Shown here one piece after another: positions 33,774-41,701 of a stretch of DNA of 64,000 nt. The notes under the pieces are model-generated. The model saw only the letters and a list, made by a program, of their open reading frames with translations. It did no database searches and was not told the DNA's origin. Position 1 is the stretch's first letter; every line of letters begins with the position of its first letter. Position numbers and translations under genes: made by a program. Source of the DNA: an uncultured Clostridia bacterium (GTDB lineage: Bacteria > Bacillota > Clostridia > Lachnospirales > Lachnospiraceae); contig CAOKVX010000003.1 in the NCBI GenBank assembly GCA_948472945.1, positions 99,149 through 163,148 of the forward strand, in the 5' to 3' direction.

Positions 33774-35498
33774 ATGAATAATAATTTAAAAAAAATGATT
33801 GGTTATTATAAGCCGTATATGAATATTTTTGCCGCAGACATGTTTTTTGCTATGGTGTCTGCCGGTGTGGCGCTCGTCATACCTCTCGTTGTCCGTTATG
33901 TAACGAACACGCTCATTTATAAAGATTCAGACACTATAATGAGAGAATTAATCTATATAGCAGGATTTTTGGCCGTCCTTGTAATTGCGGATTGTTACAG
34001 CAAATATTTTATAGGAAATTACGGACATGTCATGGGAGCGAAGATGGAATACGACATGCGCTCGGAGCTGTTCGACCATATGCAAAAGCTTTCGTTTTCA
34101 TTTTATGACGACGCAAAGGTAGGACAGCTTATGAGCAGGATTACGACCGACCTGTTTGAAATAACCGAGCTTCTTCACCACGGGCCTGAAAATATTCTTT
34201 TGTCGCTGCTTAAAATAACAGGCGCGCTCATAATACTGTCGGGCATAAGCGGATGGCTCACGATTGCGGCATTTGCAGTACTTCCTGTCATGTTTGTGTT
34301 TGCATTTATACTCAATAAAAAAATGAGACGGGCATTCCGCCGCAACAGGGAGACGATAGCTGAAATTAACGCCCGTATAGAGGACAATCTCTCGGGCATA
34401 CGCGTAGTAAAATCGTTTGCAAACGAGGCTCTTGAAAATGAAAAATTTCGTGTGGGAAACGACGGTTTTCTGTCGGCTAAGAAAAACAGCTATAGGTTTA
34501 TGGGTGCGTTTCAGTCGGGTGTTTCTGCATTTACTACGCTTATACAGGTATGTGTTATCATTGCTGGTGCAATACTTATAGCATATAGAAAAATTGATAT
34601 ACCTGACCTCATTACATTTCTGCTGTATATAGGCGTATTTACTGAACCTATAAGAACCCTTGTTGATTTTACCGAGCAGTTCCAAAACGGATATACCGGA
34701 TTTGAAAGATTTAGGGAAATCATGAATATTGAGCCGGATATTGCAGATATTAATGGTGCAAGGGATATTGACAATATGCGCGGAGACGTTAAGTTTGAGG
34801 ATGTGTCGTTCCGTTATAACGACGGCGTTGAAAATGTACTCAACAATGTATGCCTTGATGTTCCGGCCGGAAAATATGTCGCCCTTGTAGGCTCGTCAGG
34901 AGCTGGTAAGTCGACACTTTGCTCACTTATACCTAGATTTTATGACGTCACAGAGGGAACTATAAGGATTGACGGAATTGATATCAGGGAAATTTCATTG
35001 AAGAGTCTTAGAAAGCATATCGGAGTCGTACAGCAGGACGTATATCTGTTTGCGGGGACAATATATGAAAACATACTGTACGGAAAACCTGACGCATCCA
35101 GGGAAGAAGTGATTGAGGCTGCAAAGAGCGCAAATGCACATGAATTTATAATGTCGTTTCCGGAAGGGTATGAGACAGATATAGGTCAGAGGGGAATAAA
35201 GTTATCAGGCGGTCAGAAACAGAGACTGTCGATTGCAAGAGTATTTTTGAAAAATCCGCCGATACTTATATTTGACGAGGCAACCTCAGCTCTTGACAAT
35301 GAAAGCGAAAGGGTTGTGCAGTCGTCTCTGGAGAAGCTTGCAAAAAACCGTACGACGTTTGTTATTGCTCACCGGCTAACTACGATAAAAAATGCGGAGA
35401 GGATACTCGTCCTTACGCAGAACGGCATAGAGGAATCAGGAACGCACAGGGAACTCATAGAAAAAGGCGGAATATACGAAAAATTATATAACGTGTGA
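33774..35498 (+). CDS. ABC exporter, fused permease and ATPase
   Basis: A protein of 574 residues: six membrane helices (about 15-300) with the exporter coupling motif MEYDMRSELFDHMQKLSFSFYDDAKVGQLMSR, then an ATPase domain with Walker A LVGSSGAGKST, Q-loop VVQQDVYLF, signature KLSGGQKQRLSIARV, Walker B ILIFDEATSALD and VIAHRLTT. It should work as a homodimer. This family (MsbA/BmrA-like) exports lipids or drugs; the substrate is not shown here. No second half-transporter is adjacent. Confidence 0.9.
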   Translation: MNNNLKKMIGYYKPYMNIFAADMFFAMVSAGVALVIPLVVRYVTNTLIYKDSDTIMRELIYIAGFLAVLVIADCYSKYFIGNYGHVMGAKMEYDMRSELFDHMQKLSFSFYDDAKVGQLMSRITTDLFEITELLHHGPENILLSLLKITGALIILSGISGWLTIAAFAVLPVMFVFAFILNKKMRRAFRRNRETIAEINARIEDNLSGIRVVKSFANEALENEKFRVGNDGFLSAKKNSYRFMGAFQSGVSAFTTLIQVCVIIAGAILIAYRKIDIPDLITFLLYIGVFTEPIRTLVDFTEQFQNGYTGFERFREIMNIEPDIADINGARDIDNMRGDVKFEDVSFRYNDGVENVLNNVCLDVPAGKYVALVGSSGAGKSTLCSLIPRFYDVTEGTIRIDGIDIREISLKSLRKHIGVVQQDVYLFAGTIYENILYGKPDASREEVIEAAKSANAHEFIMSFPEGYETDIGQRGIKLSGGQKQRLSIARVFLKNPPILIFDEATSALDNESERVVQSSLEKLAKNRTTFVIAHRLTTIKNAERILVLTQNGIEESGTHRELIEKGGIYEKLYNV

Positions 35499-35555
35499 TT
35501 ACGTACTTATGCAAATTTTAATGTGATTATGTAATACTTAGATTGAGCGGCATAG

Positions 35556-35584
35556 TTGCGTAATGACGTATTTCATGATAAAAT
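35556..35584 (+). promoter_or_regulatory. Promoter of the flavoprotein-rubredoxin gene
   Basis: TTGCGT (35556-35561), a 17-nt spacer and TAAAAT (35579-35584), 54 nt before the start at 35638. Confidence 0.5.
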
Positions 35585-35637
35585 TTCTAATTTAAATATT
35601 TAAGTACTATGATATGTTATTTCAGGAGGTCGTTTAT

Positions 35638-36243
35638 ATGAGTAAGGAAGCGATGGATAAATTGACATACGGACTGTTTGTCCTGACTGCAAAAGAGGGG
35701 GGCAAGGATAACGGATGCATAGTTAATACCGTAAGTCAGGTTACGATTAATCCCAACTGTATAGCAGCAGTTGTGGATAAAAAGAATTACACGCACGATA
35801 TGATTATTAGGACGAAAGAGTTTAACGTATCCGTCCTAACTGAAAAGTCAAAGTTTGACACTTATAAGCACTGGGGATTTCAGAGTGGGGCCGATGTAGA
35901 TAAAACTGAACAGATTACATTTAAGCGCTCAAAAAACGGTCTTATATATCTTACCGAGGAGACTAACGCATTTATTTCGGCAAAGGTTATTTCGTCCACG
36001 GACCTGGGAACTCACACGCTTTTTCTGGCTGACGTTACTGATGCGGAAATTTTATCTTCCGACGAATCAGTCACCTACAGCTATTACCGCAAAAACATTA
36101 AAACAAAGCCAAAGGCTGACGGTGCAATAAAGGGTTTTGTCTGTACAGTATGCGGCTATATATATGAGGGAGATACTCTTCCGGAGGATTTTATATGTCC
36201 GTGGTGTAATCATCCGGCAGAAGATTTTGAGCCTTTGGAGTGA
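35638..36243 (+). CDS. Flavin reductase-like domain fused to rubredoxin (Hrb type)
   Basis: A cytoplasmic protein of 201 residues. Residues about 1-150 form a flavin-reductase-like FMN domain (LTYGLFVLTAKEGGKDNGCIVNTVSQVT, FNVSVLTEKSKFDTYKHWGFQSG). Residues about 155-201 form rubredoxin with both metal knuckles, CTVCGYIYEG and CPWCNHPAEDFEPL. This is the build of high-molecular-weight rubredoxin, which passes electrons to flavodiiron proteins in oxygen or NO detoxification in anaerobes. ATG 35638 lies behind AGGAGG; an ATG-like start at 35614 is less likely. Confidence 0.9.
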   Translation: MSKEAMDKLTYGLFVLTAKEGGKDNGCIVNTVSQVTINPNCIAAVVDKKNYTHDMIIRTKEFNVSVLTEKSKFDTYKHWGFQSGADVDKTEQITFKRSKNGLIYLTEETNAFISAKVISSTDLGTHTLFLADVTDAEILSSDESVTYSYYRKNIKTKPKADGAIKGFVCTVCGYIYEGDTLPEDFICPWCNHPAEDFEPLE

Positions 36244-36291
36244 TACTGTCTGATAAATGATAATTTATACTTTTTAAGATGAGGAAATTAT

Positions 36292-37281
36292 ATGGATAAT
36301 AACTGGAAAGATTTATTGAAACTGCTGAGGGGCCATACTGTATGGATTCAGACGCACAATTTTCCTGACCCTGACGCGATTGCGAGCGCTTACGGCCTGC
36401 AGTATTTTTTGAAAATGCATGATATAGCATCGACAATATGCTATGACGGACATGTGGACAAGCTGAGCGTTACAAAGATGTTCGAATGTTTTGGAATAGT
36501 TGCCACAGCGTACGACGGGCTCGACATAAAGGAAGACGATTACGTTGTTCTTGTGGACGGACAGAAATTTAATTCTAATGTAACAGATATTCCCGGCGAC
36601 GAGGTTGCATGTATCGACCATCATCCGATATACAGGGAGTTTAATTATAGGTATAAGGATTTGAGGATAACAGGCTCGTGTTCAGCCATAATAGCGGAGT
36701 ATATTATGGAGAGTAAAATTCCTGTTGAGGAGAAAGTTGCTTCCGCGCTGTATTATGGAATAAAAATGGACACTAATTCGCTTAACAGGGGGCTTTGTAG
36801 GCTCGATATTAAAATGTATGATTTTCTGTTTGAATATGCGGATTCAGGCTTGGTCGAGAGGATGTACAATAATAGTATGGAACTTTCTGACCTGCGGGCA
36901 TACGGCGCGGCAATTCAGAATGTAAATATATACGATTACGTAGCAGTCGCCAGAATACCGTTTGAATGTGAGGACGCGCTTGTAGCAATGGTCTCAGACT
37001 TTGTATTAAAGCTTAACGTAGTTACTGTTGCCGTTTTGTACGCCGAGAAAGGCGGCGGACTGAAGTTCTCGGTGAGAAGCGAGGAGGAGGATATACATTC
37101 CGGTAACCTTATCGCCGAAGCTCTCAAAGGAATAGGCAGCGGCGGCGGTCATCTTGAGATGGCCGGAGGCCTTATACCGCCTGAGAACAGGATTGCTGAT
37201 TTTGAAGATGAGGATTACATAATCAGGGACCGTTTTCTGGATGCAATAAAAAAACTTTACGGAAGAAATATAAGGGACTAG
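36292..37281 (+). CDS. DHH/DHHA1 family phosphoesterase (NrnA-like)
   Basis: A protein of 329 residues. DHH motifs: WIQTHNFPDPDAIASAYGLQ (motif I), VLVDGQKFNS (II), CIDHHPIY (III) and a fourth Asp in GIKMDTNSL; the DHHA1 motif is GSGGGHLEMAGG near residue 285. NrnA proteins degrade nanoRNA and dephosphorylate pAp; close relatives cleave cyclic dinucleotides or polyphosphates, so the substrate is not certain. The start has GAGGAAATT. A strong terminator follows that overlaps the beginning of the next gene. Confidence 0.85.
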   Translation: MDNNWKDLLKLLRGHTVWIQTHNFPDPDAIASAYGLQYFLKMHDIASTICYDGHVDKLSVTKMFECFGIVATAYDGLDIKEDDYVVLVDGQKFNSNVTDIPGDEVACIDHHPIYREFNYRYKDLRITGSCSAIIAEYIMESKIPVEEKVASALYYGIKMDTNSLNRGLCRLDIKMYDFLFEYADSGLVERMYNNSMELSDLRAYGAAIQNVNIYDYVAVARIPFECEDALVAMVSDFVLKLNVVTVAVLYAEKGGGLKFSVRSEEEDIHSGNLIAEALKGIGSGGGHLEMAGGLIPPENRIADFEDEDYIIRDRFLDAIKKLYGRNIRD

Positions 37282-37393
37282 TGTTGACCTGATTATATTC
37301 AGTCAAACGTCTTGTCGATGAAAAATTACTATGCGTAAGTTTTGACGGATATAAACAGTTCATTATACTAGGCATGGAATACTGACAACCCTG

Positions 37394-37437
37394 CCACACA
37401 TATATATTACCAATCAATATATATGTGTGGTATTTTT
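37394..37437 (+). terminator. 14-bp perfect terminator hairpin abutting the next start codon
   Basis: CCACACATATATAT (37394-37407) pairs with ATATATATGTGTGG (37417-37430), then TATTTTT; the ATG of the deacetylase is at 37438. It can end the phosphoesterase transcript, but it also leaves the next gene without a free ribosome site. Confidence 0.8.
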
Positions 37438-38286
37438 ATGAAGTTATTTATTAAAACCGGTGCGGTTGTTATGAGCTTTATGCTGTTATTCGGGATTTTA
37501 TTCAGACTAAATGGCGGTGAAACCGTTTTAACATCACAGTCGTCAGGAAGAAAGCTTCCGATATATTGCGTCGACAAGGGTGACGAAAAAAAGATTGCAT
37601 TATCGTTTGATGCGGCATGGGGAAATGAGGATACTAAAAACATACTAGACATACTCGCAAAGCATAATGTTAAGGTAACATTTTTTATGACCGGAGGATG
37701 GGTTTCAAATTTTCCGGATGATGTAAAGGCGATTGCGGCGGCAGGCCACGATCTGGGCAACCACAGTGAGAGCCACAAACAGATGAGCCAGCTATCTGCC
37801 GCTCAGTGTGAGGAGGAAATCAAGATAGTACACGATAAGGTAAAGGAGCTGACAGGGGTTGAGATGAACCTGTTCAGACCGCCGTACGGCGATTATAACA
37901 ATACAGTTGTCGAGACTACCAATTCAGTAGGGTATCACTGTGTGCAGTGGGATGTCGACAGTCTTGACTGGAAAGATTACGGAACGGACTCAATAATAAA
38001 TACGGTGTGCAACCACAAGCATCTTGGGCCGGGATCAATAATACTCTGCCACAACGGCGCAAAATACACGCCTGCCGCACTGGATTCTATAATAACCAAC
38101 CTCAAACAGCAAGGTTACGAATTTGTTCCCATCTCGGAGCTCATATATAAAGAAAATTATGAGATGGACGTAGAGGGACGGCAGCACCTTAAAAGTACAG
38201 AATCCGCGCCGTCGCCGTCTGCGGGCGCTGAATCAATACCGTCGCCGTCTGCGGGTGCCGGGTTGACACCATCACCGTCGGCCTGA
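37438..38286 (+). CDS. Membrane-anchored polysaccharide deacetylase
   Basis: A protein of 282 residues: an N-terminal membrane anchor or signal (about 1-25), then a NodB domain with KIALSFDAAWGNEDTKNIL, KVTFFMTGGWV, AGHDLGNHSESHKQM, LFRPPYGDYN and GPGSIILCHNG. The usual TFDDG motif reads SFDAAWG, as in PdaB-like clostridial members. It removes acetyl groups from cell-wall glycans. The last 30 residues are three imperfect repeats of A-P-S-P-S-A-G-A type, encoded by tandem DNA repeats. No ribosome site is free before ATG 37438; ATG 37423 lies inside the terminator hairpin. Confidence 0.85.
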   Translation: MKLFIKTGAVVMSFMLLFGILFRLNGGETVLTSQSSGRKLPIYCVDKGDEKKIALSFDAAWGNEDTKNILDILAKHNVKVTFFMTGGWVSNFPDDVKAIAAAGHDLGNHSESHKQMSQLSAAQCEEEIKIVHDKVKELTGVEMNLFRPPYGDYNNTVVETTNSVGYHCVQWDVDSLDWKDYGTDSIINTVCNHKHLGPGSIILCHNGAKYTPAALDSIITNLKQQGYEFVPISELIYKENYEMDVEGRQHLKSTESAPSPSAGAESIPSPSAGAGLTPSPSA

Positions 38287-38346
38287 GTTGGCAATGGCAG
38301 TAAAGTGTTTCATATTAAGAAAAAAATATTTAAATTGATAGTATTG

Positions 38347-38383
38347 TCTGCAGGAGGAAGTTTTACAATCCTGCAGATTTTTT
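38347..38383 (+). terminator. Terminator after the deacetylase
   Basis: TCTGCAGGA (38347-38355) pairs with TCCTGCAGA (38369-38377), followed by seven Ts. Confidence 0.85.
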
Positions 38384-38497
38384 TGCTGAAATTTTGTTAG
38401 GCAGATTAAATAATTTATTTCATTTAGGTAGTATAATAATGTATTATGAAAAAAGCAGATATTAATAAGTAAACATATGATTTTGGGGGAGGTATGG

Positions 38498-38662
38498 TTG
38501 AAAAAAAGATTATTAGCAGCAGTCTTATATTATGTATCGGAAAATTATGTATGCTATATTGCAACACGTATACATAAACTTACAATATTTTTACAAAAAA
38601 ATAATGTAAATATTATTGACGAAAAATGGAATAAGCACTATAATACAAAAAATAAAAGTTAA
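38498..38662 (+). CDS. Small hypothetical ORF upstream of the secreted peptide gene
   Basis: TTG 38498 lies 5 nt after GGGGGAGG (38485-38492) and gives about 54 residues (MKKRLLAAVLYYVSENYVCY...), basic and partly hydrophobic. A competing frame starts at ATG 38494 and gives a 27-residue peptide (MVEKKIISSSLILCIGKLCM...), which looks like a signal peptide. Both share one ribosome site and run into the promoter at 38616. Either a regulatory small peptide or the remnant of a secreted protein gene. Not recognised. Confidence 0.3.
   Translation: MKKRLLAAVLYYVSENYVCYIATRIHKLTIFLQKNNVNIIDEKWNKHYNTKNKS
38616..38644 (+). promoter_or_regulatory. Consensus promoter of the secreted-peptide cassette
   Basis: TTGACG (38616-38621), a 17-nt spacer and TATAAT (38639-38644), about 30 nt before the start at 38676. 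It is one of the best promoters in the window. Confidence 0.85.
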
Positions 38663-38675
38663 AAGGAGGGTTTTT

Positions 38676-39041
38676 ATGAGAGTACTTGGAAAAATAAAAA
38701 CATGTGTAGCAGCATTTGCTCTAGGAGCAATTGTTATTACCTCATCATCTATGATTGCAGAAGCCCTTTCACTGGGGGATGTAAAGTATGACGGATGGAG
38801 AACCGAATCAATATATGGGTATAGAAGTTGTACTGATGCATCGGGTTATGATAGCAGGAACGGTGTTCCATTAAATATAGGTGTTAAAGCTTCTTTAGGA
38901 GGTACAACTGCAAAAACAAAATACGGTTCTGGAAATGTACGTGTTTATTCGGGATATTCCGGATATAAATATGATGCACAGCACTGGATTTGCAAAGGGG
39001 ATGATATAAAAAAATATCTTGATTACTGGGTTTCAAATTAG
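38676..39041 (+). CDS. Secreted small protein, bacteriocin-like candidate
   Basis: A protein of 121 residues. Residues 1-31 are a clear signal peptide (KIKTCVAAFALGAIVITSSS, cleavage near AEA). The mature part of about 90 residues is rich in Gly, Ser and Tyr (YDGWRTESIYGYRSCTDASG, YSGYSGYKYDAQHWICKG) with two Cys, no membrane segment and a W near the end. It is the first gene of a cassette with two FtsX-like permeases, a lipoprotein and an ATPase. Gene order recalls lactococcin-972-type bacteriocin operons, but I see no clear sequence match to that family. The start has AAAAGGAGGG and its own strong promoter. Confidence 0.65.
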   Translation: MRVLGKIKTCVAAFALGAIVITSSSMIAEALSLGDVKYDGWRTESIYGYRSCTDASGYDSRNGVPLNIGVKASLGGTTAKTKYGSGNVRVYSGYSGYKYDAQHWICKGDDIKKYLDYWVSN

Positions 39042-39056
39042 TTAATAAATAATATT

Positions 39057-39116
39057 TATTATATGATGAGGACATAGGAAATGCGTATCTTTGTGTTCTC
39101 ATCATATAATATGTAT
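39057..39116 (+). terminator. 18-bp hairpin between the peptide gene and its transporter
   Basis: The arms 39057-39074 and 39094-39111 pair over 18 bp with one G.T wobble, followed by TGTATTTTTAT. A partial terminator here would give more peptide mRNA than transporter mRNA from one promoter. Confidence 0.75.
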
Positions 39117-39137
39117 TTTTATAAATAATGTGCAAAG

Positions 39138-40505
39138 GTGGGGAGTGCAATAGGAAAAATTGAGTTTGTGTTGTCTGAATTTTTTAGAAGCTTCAGAAAA
39201 AATCTTTTCAAAGATATCCTGCTTATGATAATGATATTAATCGGCTCGGTTATGACAATAATCTTATGTTCGTATTACTTTGATATGAACGAGCAAAATG
39301 ATATTAATTCAGAAAATATTGAAAATGGAACATGGTACAGTGCGGGTTTTGAAAATTTTGACGATGGAGATTTATATAATAGTCTATCCAGCATAAAAGG
39401 ATGTAAAGATATACTCAGTTTTTTTGAAAAAATGGCATTTTATGAAAATCATCCGATGTTTTTTGCTGATACGCAGCAGAGTATGTTTGCATTTAGTGAT
39501 GAAATGAAGCTTTTGTTTAGAGAAAATGATTTTAATAAATTTTTGACAGAGGACCATACATCTGCATTCAGTGGGGTTATAAATGATGAGTTGCAAACTC
39601 TAATTGATTTGAAAAGCGTTCATGTTGATTATAATGCATACCGCTTGTTTGGTTTTAAGACTGTTAAGGGTGAGGGAATAACTGAGGATAATACAATACT
39701 CAATTCACTGCGGGACGATGTGCCTGTTGTTTTGGGAAATGCATATGAGAATATAATTAATATAGGGGACAGGTTTCATCTGTCCGTGGCAGAGCGTGTA
39801 TATCCTTGTAAGGTAGTAGGAATATTGGAGGAAAATACATACTGTCCTGAAGACGGACAAACTAACGCCGGACAGATTAATATTGATACATATATTGTCT
39901 TTCCGTATGGAATCAGATTTAGAGATGTCGATGGAAGTTTGGATGATATCGAAAAATATGCATTTTGGGATATTTTGGCGATGAGTAACAGCCCTAATGT
40001 TCTGGTTGATGACAGTAAGAATGATTTTATAGATTTGGTGCAGGGATATAATGAGATAGCGGATGAGTTTTCGTTTCCTGTTATGATGATACAGGGCACT
40101 TCGCTTGGGCTTAATTTGCTTAGAAGCGAATCGAAAGAAAGCGTTCAGATTATGCTTTTGGTAACAATAGCTCTGGTATGTTTTACAATATACAGTCTTT
40201 TTGCCGCAGTATATGACAAGGTGCAGTCAAATAAAAAAGTGTATGGAATATATCTTGTCAATGGATGCTCTATAAAAATGATTGTTGCATCGTATATAAT
40301 GGAGATAACAATTATCGTAATACCGTCAATTTTAGCGGGAAATTATATATTTGATCCATATAAACTTAACTATATGGTTGGAAACATTACTCCAATAAAG
40401 GCAATGGCGTATTGTATCGCCGTATTAAATATTATTATTGTATCAGCATTTGCGATATATGTTATTGGAAAAGTAGATACAGAAAAATTAATCAGAGAGG
40501 AGTAA
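39138..40505 (+). CDS. FtsX-like ABC permease with large extracytoplasmic domain
   Basis: A protein of 455 residues: a helix at about 25-48 (DILLMIMILIGSVMTIILCSYYF), an extracytoplasmic domain of about 280 residues, then three helices (about 335-450) ending EKLIREE. The topology is that of MacB/FtsX and of bacteriocin-associated integral membrane proteins. The start is uncertain: GTG 39138 is the only in-frame standard codon, but AGGTGGGG (39137-39144) would suit a start a few bases later. Its C-terminus resembles the fragment at 1-147. Confidence 0.7.
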   Translation: MGSAIGKIEFVLSEFFRSFRKNLFKDILLMIMILIGSVMTIILCSYYFDMNEQNDINSENIENGTWYSAGFENFDDGDLYNSLSSIKGCKDILSFFEKMAFYENHPMFFADTQQSMFAFSDEMKLLFRENDFNKFLTEDHTSAFSGVINDELQTLIDLKSVHVDYNAYRLFGFKTVKGEGITEDNTILNSLRDDVPVVLGNAYENIINIGDRFHLSVAERVYPCKVVGILEENTYCPEDGQTNAGQINIDTYIVFPYGIRFRDVDGSLDDIEKYAFWDILAMSNSPNVLVDDSKNDFIDLVQGYNEIADEFSFPVMMIQGTSLGLNLLRSESKESVQIMLLVTIALVCFTIYSLFAAVYDKVQSNKKVYGIYLVNGCSIKMIVASYIMEITIIVIPSILAGNYIFDPYKLNYMVGNITPIKAMAYCIAVLNIIIVSAFAIYVIGKVDTEKLIREE

Positions 40506-40512
40506 ATTTTAA

Positions 40513-40965
40513 ATGAAATTAATAAAAAAATCTGTCAGTTTTTTGGGTTTGTTAATGTTGGCTATAGTTTTATTAAGCGCGTGCGGCAGTTATGCGGACA
40601 AAATTAAAAATCATAAGGCGGCTTTAAAGTTTGACGAGGGCGTAGTGTCAAAGAGATACGGAGAGCTCGCTCTAGGCGAAAATGATGAAAGGGTATATAG
40701 GGTTACGTACAATGTGAATAGAGATATGACAGAAGAAGACATGCTTGACGTTCTGGAATATGAAGAAATGATTTATAATGCGGAATGTGACGAAGTAACA
40801 GGTGAATATACCGGGGAGAGAGATAAAGACTATATATGCTATGCATTATTTTGTGAGGGAACAAGCGACGAAGTAATTGGAAAATATAAATATGTCAATT
40901 ATGAATGTGAAGATTATACAGAAGAAGATGAATATTTGTTCCTTAATCCTATTTTTGGAAAATAG
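40513..40965 (+). CDS. Lipoprotein of the secreted-peptide cassette
   Basis: A protein of 150 residues with a lipoprotein signal (LLMLAIVLLSAC, lipobox LSAC with Cys near residue 24). The mature part is acidic (EYEEMIYNAECDEVTGEYTG, ECEDYTEEDEYLF). I recognise no domain. It lies 7 nt after the first permease and 35 nt before the ATPase; it could be an accessory or immunity protein anchored outside the membrane. The equivalent position in the cassette at 1-2012 holds only the leader peptide. Confidence 0.65.
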   Translation: MKLIKKSVSFLGLLMLAIVLLSACGSYADKIKNHKAALKFDEGVVSKRYGELALGENDERVYRVTYNVNRDMTEEDMLDVLEYEEMIYNAECDEVTGEYTGERDKDYICYALFCEGTSDEVIGKYKYVNYECEDYTEEDEYLFLNPIFGK

Positions 40966-41000
40966 TAACATGATACTGCCGATTTAAAGAAGGTGCTTAA

Positions 41001-41663
41001 ATGATAGAAATGAGAGATATATATAAAAGTTTTGGAAAAAACAATGGTCGTGTGGAAGCGCTTAGAGGGCTGAGTATTTCCATAGCTGATGGAGAAATGG
41101 TGTCGATAATGGGAAAGAGCGGGTCGGGTAAGTCTACTCTTCTTAATATAATGGGTGGAATGATGTCATTTGATTCAGGTGAGTACATATATAATGAAAA
41201 ACCGGTTAATTACAATAATAAAAAGCAGCTTGTCAGTTTACGCCGCAATGAAATTGGTGTTGTAGTACAGTATTTTGCCCTCGCAGAGGATTTGAATGTG
41301 TATAACAATGTGTCGCTTCCGCTGAAGTATAAGGGATATTCAAGGGGAAAGATAAAAAAAATGGTTATTGATGTTTTGCGGCAGCTTGAAATAGAAGATA
41401 AAGCAAAATCATACCCTAATGAGTTGTCGGGCGGACAAAAACAGAGGGTGGCAATAGCAAGGGCTATAGTTAAGCAGCCAAATGTAATTCTTGCAGATGA
41501 GCCGACGGGAGCGCTTGACGCGGCGACAGGCGAAGAGGTTCAGCGGATTTTTAAGAAACTAAACGAAGCGGGTAAAACAGTTGTCATTGTAACACATGAC
41601 AATAAAGTTGCCGGTATATGCGACAGAATAATTAATATAAAAGACGGTGTGGTTGATAATTAA
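41001..41663 (+). CDS. ABC transporter ATP-binding protein, MacB/LolD type
   Basis: An ATPase of 220 residues: Walker A MGKSGSGKST, VVQYFALAEDLNVY, signature LSGGQKQRVAIARA, Walker B VILADEPTGALD, VVIVTHD. It is very close to the ATPase at 271-978 throughout (for example LPLKYKGYSRGKIKKMV against LPLKYQGYSRKKITKKV). The start has AAGAAGGTG. It should energise the permeases at 39138 and 41702. Confidence 0.92.
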   Translation: MIEMRDIYKSFGKNNGRVEALRGLSISIADGEMVSIMGKSGSGKSTLLNIMGGMMSFDSGEYIYNEKPVNYNNKKQLVSLRRNEIGVVVQYFALAEDLNVYNNVSLPLKYKGYSRGKIKKMVIDVLRQLEIEDKAKSYPNELSGGQKQRVAIARAIVKQPNVILADEPTGALDAATGEEVQRIFKKLNEAGKTVVIVTHDNKVAGICDRIINIKDGVVDN

Positions 41664-41701
41664 ATCGTATGTCTTAGGGCATTATCTAAGAGGATTCTGA
41701 T

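Noticed and set aside
38676..39041. Firm call of lactococcin 972 family
   Set aside because: Size, signal peptide and gene order are similar, but the family's conserved tryptophan/histidine pattern is not clear, so it is left as bacteriocin-like.
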